From the NCBI GenBank assembly GCA_035772405.1, contig JAYKKM010000191.1:2066001-2130000 (forward strand): a stretch of 64,000 nucleotides of DNA, read 5' to 3'. Under the pieces are notes generated by a model. The model was not told the DNA's origin. It did not search any database and worked only from the letters and a program-made list of their open reading frames with translations. The position numbers and the translations under genes are program-made. This stretch comes from Chrysogorgia sp. JL179-B06 (lineage: Eukaryota > Cnidaria > Anthozoa > Scleralcyonacea > Chrysogorgiidae). Below are positions 21,835 to 32,745 of this stretch, in pieces (the stretch's first letter is position 1; each line of letters starts with the position of its first letter).

Positions 21835-24410
21835 ATGCGTAACATTGGGTATTTAAGTAAGGAATCTCAACTAGACGGGATCAGTTTGTTAAAAGCTCTG
21901 CACAGTGAAGTTATGGCAAATCAAGTACCACTAGATAACGTCCAGGTGGTGTTACCGGCTAACGAGGAGAACCCTGCAGTGCCACCAGTCGTAGCTGTTG
22001 CCGATCAAGTTGAACCTCCACCGGTTCAGCAACAAGACCAGCCTGTCGAGGTATTATTTTATTGCCTTTTGGTAGTCCCTTTTGTGCTTTCCGTATGTGT
22101 TGCGGTCGAGCGAATTAGCGTTTTACATTCTCTGCATGTTCATTCGGGAGCAGCTTAGCCTTAATAGAGTCTAGCGATTGCCAGAATGTAGTTTATAAGC
22201 TATAATGCGCAGGTATATATGATTATGTTCACATTCTTGCATGTGTCTGTGTAGTCTAGATCGCTCGTAAATATAGTATATACCTATACACTATACGGGT
22301 CAATGTTTCTTGAGCATATACTTGCGTAATAAGGCATAAGCCCATTAGGTCCCGACAGACATTCCAATTGTTTAGGTCAAAGACGGATAGGTTATATCAC
22401 CCATAATAGCCGAATTCAGCGACCAGGCGTGTCGGTTTATACTTGTAATTGAGTTAAGATTATATACGTTTTTATCTATTCGCTCGTAGCCGTTACGTTG
22501 GTCAAGCGAACGAGCACATTTGCAGTTTGCTAGTCGAATAGTTCCATATAAAACTGTCCGCAGATTGGTTTTTAGTACTTAGTGTCGCCTGTGCTTGGTA
22601 GGAGTCAAACGTTTATAAAGTTTAACCAAGTACGGGTCACTCCTATTGGTAGAGGCCAACGACAGCGAATAAATATGTGGACTAGGCGGGAAGTGCGTTC
22701 CATCGCTTGGTAGGGGCCAAGAGCAATAGTCAAAAGTTTTAAGAAGTTTGACTAAGTGACGCTTGCGTTGATAGAGGCCAACGGCAGCGGATAATATACG
22801 GAGATTGAGTTCCATCGTTTGGTATAAGGGCCAATAACTAAAGTCAAAGTTTATACAACTTGCTGAGGGACACTTGCGTTGGTAGAGGCCAACGGCAGCG
22901 AATAAATATGCGGAGATTGAGTTCTCGCGTTGGTAGAGGCCAACGGCAACGGATAAATATGTGAAGATTAAGTTCCATCGCTTGGTAGCGGCCAAGAAGA
23001 AAAGTCACGAGTTTATCAATAAATAAACAAACAAACGTTATACCTCATAAGTTATATAACATTGCATACGTGGCCTTTATAGTTTAGGGACTCGTAGTTG
23101 CGTAGGTAAAGGCAAACGAACAAGTATTACTATATCGTATACGCAGGGTCTATGACTATGACTATGGAGATTGAACCGTTGGGCCAAGCAAGATCAAACC
23201 GTCAACGTATAGAAGGTCAAAATATCTTATGCGTGTACACCCGAGCGTGTAGAGTTTCACCGCTGGGTAGAATTCGGTAGAGGCTATTGTCGGCTAAGAG
23301 TAACAATTCTATAGTATAACACTGGCTATGAATATTTAGTACGGTTCAAAAAGTTTATACTTAGTCTAACTCTGTCTGTAAAGAAACGAATAATGACAAT
23401 TATGGAAATTTTGTTTCACCGTTTGATCCGGCCAAAAAATAAAGTCATAGTTATCGGTCGTTGACATGTAAGGAGGACTGATGTTCTGAGGAATTGATTA
23501 TATATACTTATTGAGCGTTGTGTAGATCAAGGCAGACGAACGTCTATATTTAACGTATCTGCATAATACAGTCTATATCTTAATTGTATGTGGCAATTAA
23601 GTACTAAATCGGTAGGGACCGAGCCTCGAGAGGCACATTTGTTCGCACTCTCCTTTCACGTAATTGATATTCAAGTCAAAGACCTTGACTGGAGTTTAAA
23701 TAACTCATACATTTTGTGGACAAATATGTTGAGACTAGCTACTCGAGTCATATGACCAATGACCATGCTATTTGCATTGTTGCAACAGTATGTCCGGGCA
23801 AATATTATAGCCATCATAGGTATATTTCTGCAACTCGAGTATTTATATCGGCCAACCAGTGCCGTGGCAGGGTTTGCTTTTATTGATTTTTCGTCTCTAC
23901 CACCTCCCAGCTTCAAGACCAAATAAAAGCTTTGCGAGAGGAGCTAGATGCCCTTAAAGGCGGCCAACAGAGCTCAACAGGAGTAGCGGCGGCTTTACCC
24001 CTCGTACGTCAACTCGCCTCGGCACCGACCAGATTCCGAGATCCTTCTATGATGGTGTCGGCACTTCAAAGTTTGGCAGACGAGGCCAGATGTGTCAATG
24101 ACCCGAAGACAGCCGAGTATGAAGCCATCTTGCGCCACACACGGCCATTAATGTTCAAATCCGAGTTTGGTGATGTCCTCTTCCGGTTGTTGGGCACGAA
24201 AGAGGTTGTTGGGCCGTTGCGTCTACGATCGCCAAAATGGTCAAAGGGACTGGGTCGGCGCCCAACCATCCATATCGCCGCCCGTCAGCGGGCCGCGGTT
24301 CGGGTTCACGAACAACTGGGTCAAGACGGGGCAGGGGTGCGTGCTTTGCGTGTGGCCGCCCCGGACATTTTCAGAGACACTGCCCCACAAGGAACGCAAA
24401 TAACGCTTAA
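21835..24410 (+). pseudogene. gag: DIRS-like retroelement gag, two exons, frameshifted
   Basis: Exon 1 (from ATG 21835, or 21913 with MANQVPLDNVQ) ends in QQQDQPVE at 22050, followed by donor GTATTA. Exon 2 starts after CACCTCCCAG at 23911 with LQDQIKALREELDALKGG in the same phase. It then gives a capsid-like stretch (FRDPSMMVSALQSLADEA, EYEAILRHTRPL) to about 24200. In a third frame a basic segment (GSRRGRG) leads to a CCHC zinc knuckle, CFACGRPGHFQRHC, and a stop at 24408-24410. The spliced arrangement is inferred from phase-compatible splice sites. At least one frameshift breaks exon 2. The capsid-like domain is inferred only from position. Confidence 0.7.
22051..23910. repeat. Probable gag intron with stem-loop repeat array (22590-23030)
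   Basis: A repeat of about 112 bp starts at 22594, 22706 and 22818, with an irregular fourth copy. It alternates CTTGGTAGGGGCCAAG and CGTTGGTAGAGGCCAACG, each self-complementary (GTTGG...CCAAC), so an RNA would form serial hairpins. Diverged versions (ACCGTTGGGCCAA, GTAGGGACCGAG) continue sparsely to about 23640. No coding sequence is recognised. Confidence 0.7.
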
Positions 24411-24701
24411 CTACCTATCGTGTAATAAAAAATTGAAAACAAAATGATAATAAAAATAAAAACAAATGATGAAATAAAATAATTTTCCAACGCACATCTG
24501 TTGTGTCTAATTATTTCCTAAATATAAAATGTTCGTAGTCAGTCTCAATTAAGACGTGTGTTAGGGGGTTCCCCGCCTTTTTTGTTGGACCTTGGTGCGG
24601 GCGTCTAATGCCTTTTATGCCCTTAGGGGTTGCCTGGGGTCGACAAAGGGGTGGGCTACCGTATTTCGTAATTTCAAGCTCGGTCCTTCCTTTGTTAGAC
24701 T

Positions 24702-26888
24702 ATGTCCAGCGCAAAACGGCGCAAGACTCAAGATATACACGAATTTTATAGTCAGCATCATCCCAGACCGAGTGTCCAATGGTGTGATTGGAAAGGTTTG
24801 CCCACCAGTTTTGTCGGCCCCAGGCCTTCACCGCATATGGTTGAAAGTGGGAAAGTTCGGGCAACTTCCAAGGAGATAATATTCCGCGACCCATCTTCAT
24901 TTGCGCCAGGGGAGCTTCATCGTCATTATGAGGAATGGGAAAAAATTACCCCAAGCGGGAAAGCAGACGAAATATTGTCGTTTATCAGAGACGGAGTGGA
25001 TGTATGGTCATTTATGACACCTTATCAAGGAACATTTGCCAGGCAATCTTATGACGGACCATCTCCTCCATCCCGGGAATTCCCCAATAATCCTTCATGT
25101 GCGAATTTCCAAGACTTTATTGATTCCACTATTCGTGAGAGAGTACGCACAGGATCGTTATTATTTTGGGGTTTTGTGGGGAAGGTTCAACCACCGCATT
25201 TAGTCATGCCTATAACAGTAGAACCAATTAAGCCTCGGATGTGTCATGATGAGAGGTTTCTCAATCTGTGGATACGCGACCTTCCCTTTTCCCTGGATTA
25301 TCTGTCGAATCTCCCGCGTTACGTTGGTCCAGGACATTTCCAAACTGTCTGGGACGATAAAAGTGGGTACGACCATTTATCAATGACCGAATCTAGCAGA
25401 ACCATGTTTGGTTTGCGATGGAATGGCTGCTATTTTGTCTACGCCTCTTTACTGTCGGTTGGAAAGCTAGCGCATATGTGTACCACTCTACGGGGTTAAT
25501 GGCAACTAATTATATCCGCTCCTTTAATGTTCCATGCAGTCAGTACATTGACGACAGACACAATGATCAATTGGTTACTTCCCCAGACTGCCGTTGGTCC
25601 GCCTTTCAAAAAGCAGAAGCTGCTATTTATATTGTTACATCGTTACTTACAACCCTCGGTTACACCTTGGCTTTGTCAAAATCATCGCTAAATCCCTCCC
25701 AGGTCGTTCGTTTTTTGAGTTACTTCTCTAACTCCATACTTAGGGCCTTTATATTGCCTGACGACAAAAAAGAGAAATTCCGGGTGTTATACGAGAAGCC
25801 ATTCTATCCCAGAAGGAAGTAGACCTGCAGGTGCTACAGCGTTTTGCGGGAAAACGACATCCTTTTCCATCGCTGTTCCGGCCGCGCGTCTGTACACACG
25901 CACGGTTTTTCGAGCCATTTCGTCCCATAGTCGAAAGCCGAAGCACATTAAGATCACAGGTGACTTGCGTAAGGAAATTGCGTACTGGCGATTTCTCGAT
26001 ACTTGGCAAGGGCACCTGCCGTGGTTTGACAAGAGACATCGGTTGATCGAGTTCTATGCGGATGCTTCCAACTCGGGCTGGGGCGGAATTATATCCCCCC
26101 TCGACAGTGAACCTATTCGACTTCGCGATTACTGGAGCCCTGCACATTTATCCCAACCTATTGTGATTAAGGAGGCTCTGGCACTCTTGAATATTTTATC
26201 ATGAGCCACCACATCCCTTTCCAACTGTCGAGTAGATGCGCACACGGACAGCTTAATCCTTGTCCATGCATGGAAGAATCAAGGCAGTAAGAGCCCGGAG
26301 TTAACGCAAACTATTAAGCTAATTTTCGAACTGGCGCTGCGTTCCAATATTGCTCTCACTTTATGTTATGTGCCATCTGACGAGAATTTGGCGGACACCC
26401 CGTCTCGAGTCCTATCCGATTCAGATTGTATCCTCGCCACTCGATCGTGGAACGCGCTTGAATGTCGGTGGGGACCTCATACGATTGACCTGATGTCCCT
26501 TGAGTCGAATACTCAGTATAGTCAAGGCAACGAGCCGCTCCGACACTACACCCCGTGGTCAACACCCAACTCGGCGGGAGTTAACTTATTCACGCAGACA
26601 CAACAGGAATCGGATAATGGTTATGTGTTTTCACCATTAGTTTTAGTTGGTCTAGTTCTACGTTTCTTGACTGCGTCAGGCTGTCAATTCACAATTGTCG
26701 TCCCCGATATTTTCCCGCGACGTTTTTGGTGGCCATTGATTAACGGACACGCTTCGGACAAGGTCCAGTTAGGTTCAAGCGGTCAGCAGCATGTACTCCT
26801 TTTCCCCACACGTTCGGGCACTTTCGCATCTAGAGCTCTTAGTTGGGACCTTTGGGCCTTCCGAATATCAGGTGCCATTTCAAATTAA
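24702..26888 (+). pseudogene. pol: DIRS-like reverse transcriptase-RNase H(-methyltransferase-like) polyprotein, frameshifted
   Basis: The order is N-terminal linker, RT, RNase H, then a domain with DLMSLESN and HYTPWSTPNSAGVNLF typical of DIRS polyproteins. RT motifs: VMPITVEPIKPRMCHD, RYVGPGHFQTVWDDKSGYDH, YHSTGLMATNYIRS and the catalytic YIDD (CSQYIDDRHNDQL). RNase H: EFYADASNSGWGG with the first Asp, IKEALALLN with the Glu, and RVDAHTDS with the next Asp. Disruptions: a frameshift near 25450 (between FVYASL and GWKASAYVYHS), two indels at about 25790-25860, and an in-frame TGA at 26202-26204. It is therefore a dead copy. I see nothing of an LTR-type protease or integrase, consistent with DIRS. 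Confidence 0.9.
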
Positions 26889-26904
26889 TTTGACCCTGTT
26901 CTAG

Positions 26905-28190
26905 GGCGTACCTCGAGTATGGAGACCGGCAAAGTCCTGTCAGGAATGCCGTTACCCGAATGACAATTGTGCTGCATTTTGTGAACATTGTGGCGTAACG
27001 CAAACCACTGCCCGTGACGACACCGAATGCCCAGCTAAAAAGATTCCAATAGATATCCCGACAATCGATAGGCGTATTGACGAATTACACGTCGCCCGGG
27101 TTTCGTCACAATATGGTCGGCAAAAATCACAGTTAGAAGGCGAATTCCAGAAATTCCTAGCTAACCTGAACCCTCCGAAAACGTTGATTTCTTGTGGCCC
27201 TAAAGACGTTGTCCGTTTCCTCGTATGCAAAGATAAAAAAGGACGGACGAAGGTCCACTCGAATGAATATCAATTCTTTGGATCCAACGTTAGGGGTGTA
27301 TGTGCCTGTCCTGCCCGTTTAGCTGCAGGCACAGTGGACTCGACTATCGGCAAACTCCGTTCCATATTCAACTGGTTGGATCGATCAGGGGACTGGGACA
27401 TTCGTTCTGGATTTGGAAATACAGCGACTCACATTTCAGTGACACAATACCTGAAGTCGGTTCAGGTGAAACAAATGGCGGCGCGGATCTCCCCTTCGCA
27501 AGCTACACCGGTTTTCTGGGATAAGTTCCAAACAATTATTCACCACCTACGGGAGATTCTTTCTGACCCGACCACGACGGCGATCAATAAGTACATTTAT
27601 GCACGAGACTTAGCGTTTTTCACCCTCGAATTTTTCACTGGACAACGTGCATCAGACCTGGCAGACTTCGAACCGTCGATATCCTTTTACATCCGGATGG
27701 GCAAAGCCTCCTCGTCCATCAAAGAGTAGGGAAATCAATCCGAGGCAGCGTTGCTCGACCATTTCCAATTAGGAAGACTACCAACTCCGCCATCTGTCCG
27801 GTCGCAAACTTACGCTTCTACGGTGAACTATGCAAGTCAATGGGGATTGCATTAGGTAAGGCGTTTCACTTCAGAACTACCGTGAATCATCATGCGGTGT
27901 CCAGTTCACCTTTTCTGGCGTCAGCTGCTCAAAGCAGGCTAGTTGCTTACTTGAAGGCGCTAAACATTTATGAGCATGAGACTATCCATGGTTTTAGAGG
28001 TGGAGTCGCAATGCTCCTCACTTTGCTGGGCGCATCCAAAGACGACATTGCCAAACATATGGGATGGTGCTCTACCACTATGGTAGAACACTATACACAA
28101 GTGGATTCAGTTCTCGCTGCCGCAGACACGTCGAAAAACTTGACATTAGTGTACCACCTCAGGCGGGCAGCATTCCCGCAGAAGTTTTAG
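26905..28190 (+). pseudogene. DIRS-like tyrosine recombinase, one frameshift
   Basis: After a possible acceptor (CTGTTCTAG) the frame opens with VPRVWRPAKSCQECRYPN and a second Cys pair (CEHC), a zinc-ribbon-like start. The catalytic region has FFTGQRASDL (box A Arg), then, after a frameshift near 27680, HGFRGG (His-x-x-Arg), KHMGW and the nucleophile in VEHYTQ. These are the R-H-R-H/W-Y signature residues of tyrosine recombinases, which insert circular DNA copies of DIRS elements without target duplication. All five catalytic positions survive, but the frameshift and a TAG at 27727 break the frame. Confidence 0.9.
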
Positions 28191-28562
28191 GGCGACAATT
28201 TTGTGACTATAATCATTTAGTGGGCTTTACACCCTTCTTTGTAGCATAGGCGAAAATGTATAAGTTTTGGGGGAAATGAAAAGTTGGGGATGAGGAGTTT
28301 GAGTTACGGGATTGTTATAACGTCAGGGGGTATAAGGGTTACCGGGTACAATTAGAGCCAAGGGCGCACTCCTGGCGGCTAACTTCACGGGGTTATTTAC
28401 TGCGAATTCACCTTTATTTCAATTATCTGAAGAGGTAGACCATGTGAAGCCCTGGCAGCCCAAAAACAACAGCTTCATCGTGTCTACAAGCACTTTTAAA
28501 TTGACTTCACACGTCACAAATTATTTGTATGGAAAGCCATAGCTGTCTTAAGTGATCAAACG

Positions 28563-28765
28563 TCACTTTAAGTGGTGCTTTTAACATTATATGCGGTGCT
28601 TCGATCATTAAATGCGGTGCTTTGAACATTATACACGGTGCTTCGAACATTATATGCGGTGCTTTTAACATTATACGCGGTGCTTCGAACATTATATGCG
28701 GTGCTACATGCATGCGCTGTGCTTTGTACATTATATGCGGTGATATGAACATTATGGGCGGTGCT
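28563..28765. repeat. 21-bp minisatellite
   Basis: About ten imperfect copies of a 21-bp unit of the form GGTGCTTYGAACATTATATGC. Because 21 is a multiple of three, both strands show open frames with a seven-residue repeat. This is a consequence of the repeat and no family is recognised. Confidence 0.9.
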
Positions 28766-29032
28766 TTCGCATCATTATGTGGTAGTGAGCCAGTATATTT
28801 GGGCAGCGGTTTACAAAGAAGAATGTTCTATACTTCATGTCATTAAACATATATCAATGCTTTGATCACATGTAATTTCCGTTCCGTATTTACATGTTTA
28901 TCGACGGCATATATGTAAATACTCATCAAGAATTTCACGAGATAGAATGTTTATTTCACAAATTTTTAATTTTCAAAGAGCGTTATTGTTATTGAAGCCT
29001 GTACGATAGAAGGGATACTACGGTCTTTATGT

Positions 29033-29830
29033 ATGGAAACTATTCTTGGTCGTTTTCAAGCGCAAAGAATGGAGCCTCAGACTACGTTGGCCGGCTCCGA
29101 TCAGGAATTAATTCGTCTCGGAGTGAGCACGATTGGAGAACGTATTCGACTTCGAGATGCGTGTAAAATGAAAGTGGACGAAAACACTGCTTCAACAAGC
29201 CAAGTGTCGGCTGCTCGCGAAGAACGGCTCTCAATTTTTAATCCGCCAAAGCACAACAACCGTTCTCAGGCACGTGCTGCGGCCAGAAGTACCACCAGTG
29301 GCGCAAGGAGGAGGCCGGTAAAGAGCCATCCATGGCCGCCAACGTTTTTCTACTTGGCTGATTCCACGGCGTTAAAAACACCGTCAGCATCGGAGAAACA
29401 AATTTTGTTTAAAGCTGTTTCGGGGCTTGAAAAAAATCAAACTAGATTTAGAAAATGACGAACAGACAGTTACAGACAAAATTACTTCTGAAACACTAGA
29501 TGCCACAGGAAACTCAATGAGATTTTCAAAGTTAAAAATCGTGTGGGGGGTTTGAATTGATGCGGTGTGCATCAAACTGCGGAGATCTGAGCATCATTAG
29601 CTGTTCCTGGAATGCTAAAGACCTACGCTCCTCTTTGGGCGGTGGGCAGGGTAAAATGTACTTGCGACCTATTCAGAAATCAATGTCAACACAACCTCTG
29701 GTTGAACAAAGCCAGTGCGAGGTAAAAGATAAATGTTATATGTGTAATCAAGAAGTTCTTGTCCGCAAGCTTCGAGAGCATTTATGGTCTTGCACTGAGG
29801 GATTAGACTCGACGATGATAATGTGGTAGT
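29033..29830 (+). pseudogene. SAM-domain gene, N-terminal part, frameshifted (SAM...HECT-like family)
   Basis: From ATG 29033 residues about 4-48 fit a SAM domain: ILGRFQAQRM, then SDQELIRLGVSTIGERIRL. A Ser/Arg-rich linker follows, then FFYLADSTALKTPSASEKQ. A frameshift in an A-run at about 29435 continues with KIKLDLENDEQTV and FSKLKIVWG. A second shift in a G-run at about 29547 continues with GFELMRC, GKMYLRPIQKS and a Cys/His motif, CYMCNQEVLVRKLREHLWSC. This order (SAM, LAD segment, FELxR, YLRPIQ, C-x2-C...H...C) recalls uncharacterised cnidarian and fish proteins that end in a HECT-like domain. The copy ends abruptly at the duplicated repeat at 29822. The family assignment is from memory of motif order. 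Confidence 0.65.
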
Positions 29831-29939
29831 TATTATTTCGAATAATATAGTGCAAATTAGGAATCGGTTGCCATGGAGACCTAACATAACAATAAATATC
29901 GCATTAGATATTCCTTTTGCCTGTTATTTTCCCATTAGA

Positions 29940-30146
29940 AAATTACGATTGAATTTGCTTGACAAAAAAGTTAAAGAGCGACGCAATCGAGCAAAGCATT
30001 ACCCACGAAACGTACGAAGAGTTCTCTGCTAGAGTCCAAAATACACTCGACAATTTCCCAGTAGAGCTAGTGGAGAAAATCATCGACACTATGCCGAATA
30101 GGTGTCTCAAATTGTCAGTGATGGTGGACAACGACTAAAGTATTAA
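29940..30146 (+). pseudogene. Tc1/IS630-type transposase C-terminal remnant (copy 1)
   Basis: The frame reads VQNTLDNFPVELVEKIIDTMP and, after a one-base lesion, VSDGGQRLKY-stop at 30144-30146. The ending (a short helix, MPxR, then GG-x-x-x-KY-stop) is the usual Tc1-type transposase C-terminus. No catalytic D, D, E residues are present because the upstream part is missing or unrecognisable. Confidence 0.6.
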
Positions 30147-30292
30147 AAAGTATATTACGATTTTAACTTTAATTGTGATGTATGGTGATTGCATTTATTC
30201 TTAACGTTCGTTTTCGTTAGTTTAATATTAAGTTTTGTTAAATGTTCCCTTGTTATTTAGGTAGTGGGAAGGATTTGTTAGGAATTAAAATG

Positions 30293-30510
30293 ACGGTTGA
30301 CAATACGGTTGACACCAACGGTTGACAAAATTATTCTAACAGTTTTATACTAATTTTTCAACGGTTGACGGTTGACAGTAATTTACTAAAAAAATATTTA
30401 TTTATTTATCTTTTTAGTAAATTACTGTCAACCGTCAACCGTTACAAAATTAGTGTAAAACTGTTAGAAAAATTTTGTCAACCGTTGGTGTCAACCGTAT
30501 TGTCAACCGT
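30293..30510. repeat. Large palindrome built from CGGTTGAC words (copy 1)
   Basis: Arms of about 100 bp are nearly perfect complements around an AT-rich centre (AAAAAAATATTTATTTATTT). Each arm repeats the word CGGTTGAC (or GTCAACCG) five times. A single strand would fold into one long hairpin. A second copy is at 31590-31808. Confidence 0.95.
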
Positions 30511-31247
30511 TTCTTTCTCGTTTGGGGTGAATTAAACAAAGAAGGCCCCATTCCCAATCTTTTATTGTCAATAAAATAAAATAGGCACTTATTTAACTTG
30601 ATACTTTGTAATGTGTTATATTGTTATTTGTCTTATTTCATTTTAATTAAATGATTGATGATGATGAAAAATAGTACATTACATTTATAAAAGTTACACG
30701 TCCAATGAAAGTTTTAAGCTGGCAGGTTGTGGCGAAAAGCTTTATGATTACCAGCTACACACTATCGCACGAATGGAACTCAACGCAATAATAACAAGAA
30801 AAACCACTACTTATGGCAATATACGTGAACAAGAAACACAGTAAAAGTCAATGGCAAGTTGGCAACCATTCTCGTACTCAGACTCCCCGCCCACACACAC
30901 AAGCACAGCGCATTTCAATTGAACATTTAGCGGAGAGTGTCTAAGAAGCTTGCTTCCACCCCAAAAATACCTAAATATAAGCATCTGAATGAATTTTGTT
31001 AGCTCTCTTATCATCTCACAATTTTACTGTATTCAGACATGTCTTGGAACGCAGGAATTGTTCAGTTGTCTTTTGGTGGTTGGGCATCTCCTCATATTTG
31101 GTGTTCCTAACTTGTTTGCATGTGGTAGTTATTATTTCGAATAATATAGTGCAAATAAAAATCGGTTGCCATGGAGACCTAAAATAACAATAAATATCTC
31201 ATTAGATATTCATTTTGCATGTTATTTTCCCATAGAAAATTACGATT

Positions 31248-31443
31248 GAATTTGCTTGACAAAAAAGTTAATGAGCGACGCAATCGAGCAAAGCATTACC
31301 ACGAAACGTACGAATAGTTCTCTGCTAGAGTCCAAAATACACTCGACAATTTCCCAGTAGAGCTAGTGGAGAAAATCATCGACACTATGCCGAAGAGGAT
31401 GTCTCAAATTGTCAGTGATGGTGGACAACGACTAAAGTATTAA
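31248..31443 (+). pseudogene. Tc1/IS630-type transposase C-terminal remnant (copy 2)
   Basis: Here the tail runs without a shift: VQNTLDNFPVELVEKIIDTMP, KRMSQIVSDGGQRLKY and TAA at 31441-31443. Upstream, RRNRAKHYHETYE is readable but followed by TAG (31317-31319). It is the better-preserved of the two copies. Confidence 0.65.
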
Positions 31444-31589
31444 AAAGTATATTACGATTTTAACTTTAATTGTGATGTATGGTGATTGCATTTATTCTTA
31501 ACGTTCGTTTTCGTTAGTTTAATATTAAGTTTTGTTAAATGTTCCCTTGTTATTTAGGTAGTGGGAAGGATTTGTTAGGAATTAAAATG

Positions 31590-31808
31590 ACGGTTGACAA
31601 TACGGTTGACACCAACGGTTGACAAAATTATTCTAACAGTTTTATACTAATTTTTCAACGGTTGACGGTTGACAGTAATTTACTAAAAAAATATTTATTT
31701 ATTTATCTTTTTAGTAAATTACTGTCAACCGTCAACCGTTACAAAATTAGTGTAAAACTGTTAGAAAAATTTTGTCAACCGTTGGTGTCAACCGTATTGT
31801 CAACCGTT
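31590..31808. repeat. CGGTTGAC palindrome (copy 2)
   Basis: Second copy of the 218-bp hairpin with the same arms and the same AT-rich centre. Only a few bases differ from the first. Confidence 0.95.
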
Positions 31809-32335
31809 GCTTTCTCGTTTGGGGTGAATTAAACAAAGAAGGTCCCATTTCCAATCTTTTATTGTCAATAAAATAAAAATAGGCACTTATTTAACTTGAT
31901 ACTTTGCAATGTGTTATATTGTTATTTTTCTTATTTCATTTTAATTAAATGATTGATGATGATGAAAAATAGTACATTACATTTATAAAAGTTACACGTC
32001 CAATGAAAGTTTTAAGCTGGCAGGTTGTGGCGAAAAGCTTTATGATTACCAGCTCACACTATCGCACGAATGGAACTCAACGCAATAATAACAAGAAAAA
32101 CCACTACTTATGGCAATATACGTGAACAAGAAACACAGTAAAAGTCAATGGCAAGTTGGCAACCATTCTCGTACGCAGACTCCCCACCCACACACACAAG
32201 CACAGCGCATTTCAATTGAACATTTAGCGGAGAGTGTCTAAGAAGCTTGCTTCCACCCCAAAAATACCTAAATATAAGCATCTGAATGAATTTTGTGAGC
32301 TCTCTTATCATCTCTCAATTTCACTATATTCAGAC

Positions 32336-32553
32336 AATCCTGGCAAAAGTTAATGAAACACGTGGAATAATGACTACTAAGAACAGCGCATTCCCCCCTT
32401 CCCCCCGAACAATGTCGGTAAATGGCTTGTTGGACTGTAGGGAGTGTGATTTACATCTTTTTGGTTGGTATCAACCAACATTGTACGGGGGGAGGGGGAC
32501 GAAAATAGAATTATTTGAAATTATGCGTGGTGTTTCATTACTTTTGCCAGGAT
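32336..32553. mobile_element. MITE-like element with 24-bp inverted ends
   Basis: ATCCTGGCAAAAGTTAATGA (left, from 32337) and its complement on the right (ending CTTTTGCCAGGAT at 32553) match except for one base indel. About 215 bp in total, non-coding. I could not define a target duplication, so the superfamily is open. It sits exactly between the duplicated segment and the HECT-like exon. Confidence 0.75.
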
Positions 32554-32745
32554 TGAATCACAATACAGCCAAACATCGCCTTTGCAGAAGCAGAAAGAAG
32601 TGACAAGTTTGTCACAACTGCAAATACATGCATATGTACCTTGGTATTACCCCATGCAACGCACCTTATCCCTTTGCCAGAAACCGACCTACTCTATAAC
32701 CTCTATGACATTGCTTTTGCAAATGCCTTCTTTGGTAATATCTAA
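32554..32745 (+). pseudogene. HECT-like C-terminal exon of the split SAM...HECT-like gene
   Basis: An uninterrupted frame reads IQPNIAFAEAER, then SDKFVTTANTCICTLVLP, LPETDLLYNLYDIAFANAFF and GNI-stop (TAA 32743-32745). The T-A-N-T-C motif followed by a hydrophobic strand, and a C-terminus with an aromatic F(G) shortly before the stop, fit the last part of HECT E3 ligase domains, in which the Cys of TANTC accepts ubiquitin. It probably belongs to the same gene as 29033-29830. The roughly 250 residues of HECT in between are missing. Confidence 0.55.

Larger units (their letters stand above)
21835..28395 (+). mobile_element. DIRS-like tyrosine-recombinase retrotransposon, degraded
   Basis: Gag with zinc knuckle, RT-RNase H with the extra C-terminal domain, and tyrosine recombinase follow in order on one strand over about 6.3 kb, the gene content of DIRS-type elements. 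Element ends were not identified. The right boundary is set tentatively at the 18-base string shared with 2456-2473. I could not find the inverted terminal repeats or the internal complementary region expected of DIRS. Confidence 0.75.
29823..31036. repeat. About 1.2-kb duplicated segment, copy 1
   Basis: Begins GTGGTAGTTATTATTTCG and ends near CTCTTATCATCTCACAATTT. The same segment starts again at 31122, a period of 1299 bp. Most of the length is nearly identical, with small indels. Inside are a Tc1-type transposase tail, a 218-bp palindrome and unrecognised sequence. Copy 1 also carries about 85 bp (31037-31121) before the second copy starts. Confidence 0.95.
31122..32335. repeat. About 1.2-kb duplicated segment, copy 2
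   Basis: Nearly identical to 29823-31036. The right end is cut by the MITE-like element starting at 32336. Most differences from copy 1 are single-base indels and substitutions, indicating a recent tandem duplication. Confidence 0.95.
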
